From Chloroflexota bacterium (GTDB lineage Bacteria; Chloroflexota; Anaerolineae; Anaerolineales; DRMV01): a DNA stretch of 17,328 nt. The stretch spans positions 1 to 17,328 of the forward strand of contig JAADCW010000196.1 in NCBI GenBank assembly GCA_013154225.1, given 5' to 3'. How positions within the stretch are numbered: position 1 is the stretch's first letter; each line of letters opens with the position of its first letter. The notes beneath the pieces are model-generated. The model saw only the letters and a program-made list of their open reading frames with translations, did no database searches and had not been told where the DNA came from. Shown in pieces: positions 13,967 to 17,328 of the stretch. Made by a program: the position numbers and the translations under genes.

Positions 13967-14752
13967 ATGGGGTACATCATTACGATTTGTAGCCAAAAAG
14001 GTGGTGTGGCCAAAACCACCACAACCCTGGGCCTGGCTGGCGCCTTGGCAGAGCAAGGCCGCCGTGTCCTGGTGGTGGATTTAGACCCCCAAGGCAACCT
14101 GACATTAGGTTTGGGGCTTCAACCCCGGCAACTGCCGCGCACCACAGCCGACCTCATCCTCAACGCCATGCCGGCCCGCGAAATCATCCAACCCACCTCG
14201 GTTGAAGGCCTGGATATTCTGCCTGCCAACACCACGTTGCAACTGGCAGAGCGCTACCTTCCCAGCCGCCCTAATTACCAATATGCGCTCAAACGGGCGC
14301 TGGAGCCTTTACTGCCGCATTACGATTTCATCCTCATTGATTGCCCGCCGTCCCTCAGTGCGCTGAGCACCAACGCGCTGACCGCGGCGCACCTGGCGCT
14401 TTTGCCAACCCAGGCCGAATATTTTTCGGCCTACGCGCTCAAACCCATGCTCCAAACCCTACGCATGGTGCGAGAGCGGTACAATCCAGGGTTGACCTAC
14501 CTCATCCTGATTACCATGTTTCGGCGCCGCAATCGAGCGCACCACATCATTCGGGCGCGCCTGGAAGCCACCTTCGGCTCAGGGCTTTGCCATACTGTCA
14601 TTGAAACCGACACCAAACTGCGCGAGGCCGCCATTGCCGGCTTGCCCATCACCCATTTCTCTCCCCGCACGCGCAGTGCCCAACAATACCGTGCCCTGGC
14701 ACAGGAGTTAATCGCCTATGTCCAGAAAGAAAAGGCTGCACAAACGGCTTGA
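13967..14752 (+). CDS. Orphan ParA/Soj-family ATPase in a sensory operon
   Basis: 261 residues, a normal length for a ParA without an N-terminal HTH. The deviant Walker A QKGGVAKTTTT (10-20) contains the signature lysine K11 and K16. Walker A' is VLVVDLDPQGN (34-44, D38 and D40) and Walker B is FILIDCPPS with D125. Such ATPases dimerise on ATP and bind DNA or membrane non-specifically to segregate or position cargo. No parB-like gene or parS-like site is seen nearby. Instead the gene sits between a multi-GAF membrane protein (5 bases upstream) and a PAS/GAF protein whose start lies inside its end (35-base overlap). Position suggests it places or counts a signalling assembly, as PpfA and ParC do for chemosensory clusters. 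The ribosome site is GAAGGATAAGGA. Family assignment is firm; the cargo is inference. Confidence 0.94.
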   Translation: MGYIITICSQKGGVAKTTTTLGLAGALAEQGRRVLVVDLDPQGNLTLGLGLQPRQLPRTTADLILNAMPAREIIQPTSVEGLDILPANTTLQLAERYLPSRPNYQYALKRALEPLLPHYDFILIDCPPSLSALSTNALTAAHLALLPTQAEYFSAYALKPMLQTLRMVRERYNPGLTYLILITMFRRRNRAHHIIRARLEATFGSGLCHTVIETDTKLREAAIAGLPITHFSPRTRSAQQYRALAQELIAYVQKEKAAQTA

Positions 14753-17328
14753 GGACCTCTTCCAAGATTTTCAAGAAGACATCGGCGAAGCCGAGGCCCT
14801 GAGCATCATGCCAGAAGCCATCCACGGGTGGGGATGGCACAGCGATGCCGCGGGACGTTACACCGCGTGCGACGAAAGCATCGCTGACATTTTAGGCTAC
14901 ACCCCTGAAGAAGTCATCGGCCAAGCCGTGGCCACCTTTGCCCTGACTGCGGAATCTCAGCAAAAAGTCGCGGCCGCGCTGCAAGCAGACCACGACGCGC
15001 CTGCCGAGATCGAAGTGCATTTCCTGGACAAACAAGGCCGCCCCCACAACGCGTGGTTCTACATCACCCAACGCGATGAGCAAGGTGGCTGGCACGGCTT
15101 TGTGCGAATGCAAACCAGCGAAAGCGCCTTCCCCGCGCCCAAACCAGCCCCTCGGCCTCAGCCACAGCCCCCTCAGCCGCAACCCGCCCCCTCCTACCCC
15201 GACAACGGCACCTGGGACGATCTACTGGATACCTGGTCGCTGCCGCGCGGGGTGCGCGCCAACGACGGTCGCGTTGAGCCCGCCAGTGGGCCGCTGAGCC
15301 CCGCGGGGAAAGAGGCCCTCCAGCGCGGCACGCCCGCCATCACCGTGGGCGACGATGGTGCGGCAATGGCTGTTCCCCTGGAACTCTCTCGCCAAAAAGC
15401 CCTGCTCGAAGCCATTGACCCCACCCCCAACCGCTACTGGGACGAAGACGAACAGCGGCTGGTCGAACAGGTGGCCGAGCAGTTGGCGCTGGCCTTGGAA
15501 AACGCCCAGCTCTTCCAAACCGCCCAACGCCGCGCCAACGAGCTGGAAATCCTGCACAAACTCACCAGTGCGGTTACCCGCACCCTGGACATCGAAGCCA
15601 TCTTCTCCGAAGCCCTGGAGCAACTGCGCCCCCTGTTCCACTTTGAAGCTGGCTTGGTGTCGCAAATTGCCCCTGAAGGCGACCATTTGGAACTGCTGGC
15701 CCACAGCGGCGTGCCCGAAGCCCTGGTGCAGCGCTTCCAGCAGGAAGGCATCCCCCTGGAAGAAAGCCCCTGCGGTCACACCTTCCGCCATCATGACATT
15801 CTGGACATCGAAGACCTCACCCAGCCCCCAAAAGGCATTCAAGCCCAAAGATGGGTGGATGCGGGCTTCCGCTCTTACATCGGTGCGCCCATTGTGTACC
15901 AAGGCGAGCCGCTGGGCACCATCTGCATGTTGCAGCGCACGCCCCACAAAACCACCGAGCACGAAAGGCGCTTGCTTCGCACCGTCGCGCAACAAGTCGC
16001 CTCGGCCGTGGCCAACGCCCGCTTGTTCCAGCAGACGAAAGAAGCCCTTTCCACCACCGAGCGGCTCTATCAGGCCACTGCAGCCCTCAACGCGGCTTCC
16101 TCGTATGAAGAAGTTCTGCAAACCGTGGCTGAATATCTGGGCGACGAAGTGCGTATGATCTCCTTAGGAGTATTCGATCAGGCATGGCGCCCAAATCGTC
16201 CCGATAGTTATCCTAAGTACATTTATCCTATTGGTTTTTGGAAACGTCCAGACATCCAATTAGATACAAGTCGGTTAGAGAAACTACGATCTGATCGCTT
16301 TCCTGTGGAAGAGTGCGGCCTACTCTCTCTGACTGACAAAGAAAGTCACGCCTTTTTCGTGGAAAATACAGACACAGAAAATCGTTGGACCCCCACGGCC
16401 CAGCACATGTACCGAGACGTTTTTGGCGGTCACGCCGTGGCGTTCCTGCCCCTGCAAGTGGGTAACCGCTGGCTGGGCTTCCTGAACATCATCTACGACA
16501 AGCCCGTTGCCTTTACCCCTGAACGGCGGCGGCAGGTCTTGGCCATTGCAGGCCAGGCCAGCATCGCCATCGAGAACCTGCGCTCTGTTGAAACCGTCCG
16601 CCGCCATAGCAAAGAAGTAGAAACCCTCTACGACGTGGCCGCCCGCTTCAACGCGGCTTCCTCCTACCAGGAAATCCTTGACATTCTCTACGAATACACC
16701 CCGCTGGGCGAAAAGGCTGTCAACATCTCCCTCAACATGTTCAACCGCCCATGGGATGACCCCGACGATATTCCAGAATGGAGTATCGTCATGGCGCGCT
16801 GGACCAAACTGCCAACCGAAGCCCTGGCAGAACGCTATCCCCTCAAGCAATTCCCGGCCGCGCGCCTGCTCAGCCCAGATGAGCCCCTGCTGATCACCGA
16901 CCTGGAAACCGACGAGCGCATTGACGAACAAACCCGTGCACTTTACGTTCAAAAATTCCAGGGCAAAAGCACCGTGTTTTTCCCCTTAATTACGGGTGGT
17001 CGCTGGGTTGGCTATATCAACGCCATTTACGAAGAACGGCGCGTATTTACAGAAGAAGGACTGCGCTTTTTGCAAACCGCAGTAGCCCAGGCCGCCACAG
17101 CCGCACAGAACCTACGGCGTTATGAAGTCGTGCAACACTATGCCCAAAATCTGGAGTTGGCCTCCATCACTGCAAGCGAAATTGCAGCCGTCAGCCAGAA
17201 TTTGGACAAACTGCTCAACACCGCAGTGGAACTTATTCGCGAGCGCTTTGGGTTCTACCACGCTTCAGTGTTCCTGATGGACGAAAGCAACACCTACGCG
17301 GTGATTCGGGCATCCACAGGCAAAGCCG
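14718..17328 (+). CDS. PAS and multi-GAF sensor protein, soluble, cut by the right edge
   Basis: 870 codons are visible and the frame stays open to the edge. The start ATG lies inside the end of parA (35-base overlap) with AGGAG 10 bases upstream, so the two genes are probably translationally coupled. No membrane helix is seen. Order: basic N-terminus (SRKKRLHKRLEDL), PAS domain (about 37-132, SIADILGYTPEEVIGQAV), Pro/Gln-rich linker (about 139-160, PRPQPQPPQPQP), GAF half module (about 188-265), GAF1 (276-444), GAF2 (450-628), GAF3 (637-805) and the start of GAF4 (from 815, RERFGFYHASVFLMDE). GAF2 and GAF3 look like a tandem duplication (NAASSYEEV and NAASSYQEI). The DNA for part of GAF2 (16155-16385) is unusually AT-rich. 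The missing C-terminus could contain the histidine kinase the operon lacks; this cannot be seen. Confidence 0.9.
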   Translation, partial: MSRKKRLHKRLEDLFQDFQEDIGEAEALSIMPEAIHGWGWHSDAAGRYTACDESIADILGYTPEEVIGQAVATFALTAESQQKVAAALQADHDAPAEIEVHFLDKQGRPHNAWFYITQRDEQGGWHGFVRMQTSESAFPAPKPAPRPQPQPPQPQPAPSYPDNGTWDDLLDTWSLPRGVRANDGRVEPASGPLSPAGKEALQRGTPAITVGDDGAAMAVPLELSRQKALLEAIDPTPNRYWDEDEQRLVEQVAEQLALALENAQLFQTAQRRANELEILHKLTSAVTRTLDIEAIFSEALEQLRPLFHFEAGLVSQIAPEGDHLELLAHSGVPEALVQRFQQEGIPLEESPCGHTFRHHDILDIEDLTQPPKGIQAQRWVDAGFRSYIGAPIVYQGEPLGTICMLQRTPHKTTEHERRLLRTVAQQVASAVANARLFQQTKEALSTTERLYQATAALNAASSYEEVLQTVAEYLGDEVRMISLGVFDQAWRPNRPDSYPKYIYPIGFWKRPDIQLDTSRLEKLRSDRFPVEECGLLSLTDKESHAFFVENTDTENRWTPTAQHMYRDVFGGHAVAFLPLQVGNRWLGFLNIIYDKPVAFTPERRRQVLAIAGQASIAIENLRSVETVRRHSKEVETLYDVAARFNAASSYQEILDILYEYTPLGEKAVNISLNMFNRPWDDPDDIPEWSIVMARWTKLPTEALAERYPLKQFPAARLLSPDEPLLITDLETDERIDEQTRALYVQKFQGKSTVFFPLITGGRWVGYINAIYEERRVFTEEGLRFLQTAVAQAATAAQNLRRYEVVQHYAQNLELASITASEIAAVSQNLDKLLNTAVELIRERFGFYHASVFLMDESNTYAVIRASTGKA

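Noticed and set aside
13967..14752. ParA as evidence of a plasmid or chromosome origin region
   Set aside because: No parB, parS-like repeats, dnaA boxes or replication gene is nearby; the gene is embedded in a sensory operon.

Overview
The window looks like a chromosomal piece of a Chloroflexota bacterium, probably class Anaerolineae. This is inferred from several things together: moderately high G+C, very large membrane proteins built from serial GAF domains without a kinase core, a DUF2089-type zinc-ribbon regulator beside SHOCT-tailed proteins, and the style of the GAF modules (ExxG, HRLAVG, NPLLPxTR, GxLDVQS signatures). No RNA gene, insertion sequence, CRISPR array or prophage was seen.

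Layout. (1) 1-173 is the tail of an unidentified gene, followed by a strong hairpin. (2) 266-1761 is an ECF sigma factor followed by its putative anti-sigma factor, which has a degenerate zinc-finger head and a long Ala/Lys-rich 11-residue repeat tail and no membrane helix. (3) 1927-2262 is cutA. (4) 2250-4101, minus strand, is a three-gene operon: a DUF2089 regulator, a beta-solenoid/DUF4097-like protein and a small protein. All three carry the same SHOCT-like helical hairpin, and a textbook sigma-70 promoter (TTGACT-17-TATAAT) precedes the first. (5) 4396-4728, minus strand, is a small zinc-ribbon protein ended by a clear intrinsic terminator. (6) 4932 to the right edge is one long plus-strand operon: two single-domain response regulators, three membrane-anchored multi-GAF proteins with no kinase domain, an orphan ParA ATPase, and a soluble PAS/multi-GAF protein that runs off the window.

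How it may work together. The last operon is the most interesting part. Three membrane receptors with different input regions (dCache-like, six-helix, four-helix-bundle) send signals into chains of GAF domains, but none has an output domain in this window. The only visible phosphoacceptors are two stand-alone receivers at the start of the operon. A ParA ATPase without ParB suggests spatial positioning or counting of an assembly, as known for cytoplasmic chemosensory clusters (PpfA, ParC). The truncated PAS/GAF protein at the right edge is the natural candidate to carry the missing histidine kinase, but that part is not visible. The working hypothesis is a ParA-positioned, multi-receptor GAF scaffold signalling to free receiver proteins. 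The left half (ECF/anti-sigma and the SHOCT operon) looks like an envelope-stress region, by analogy with YvlB/LiaX-type proteins.
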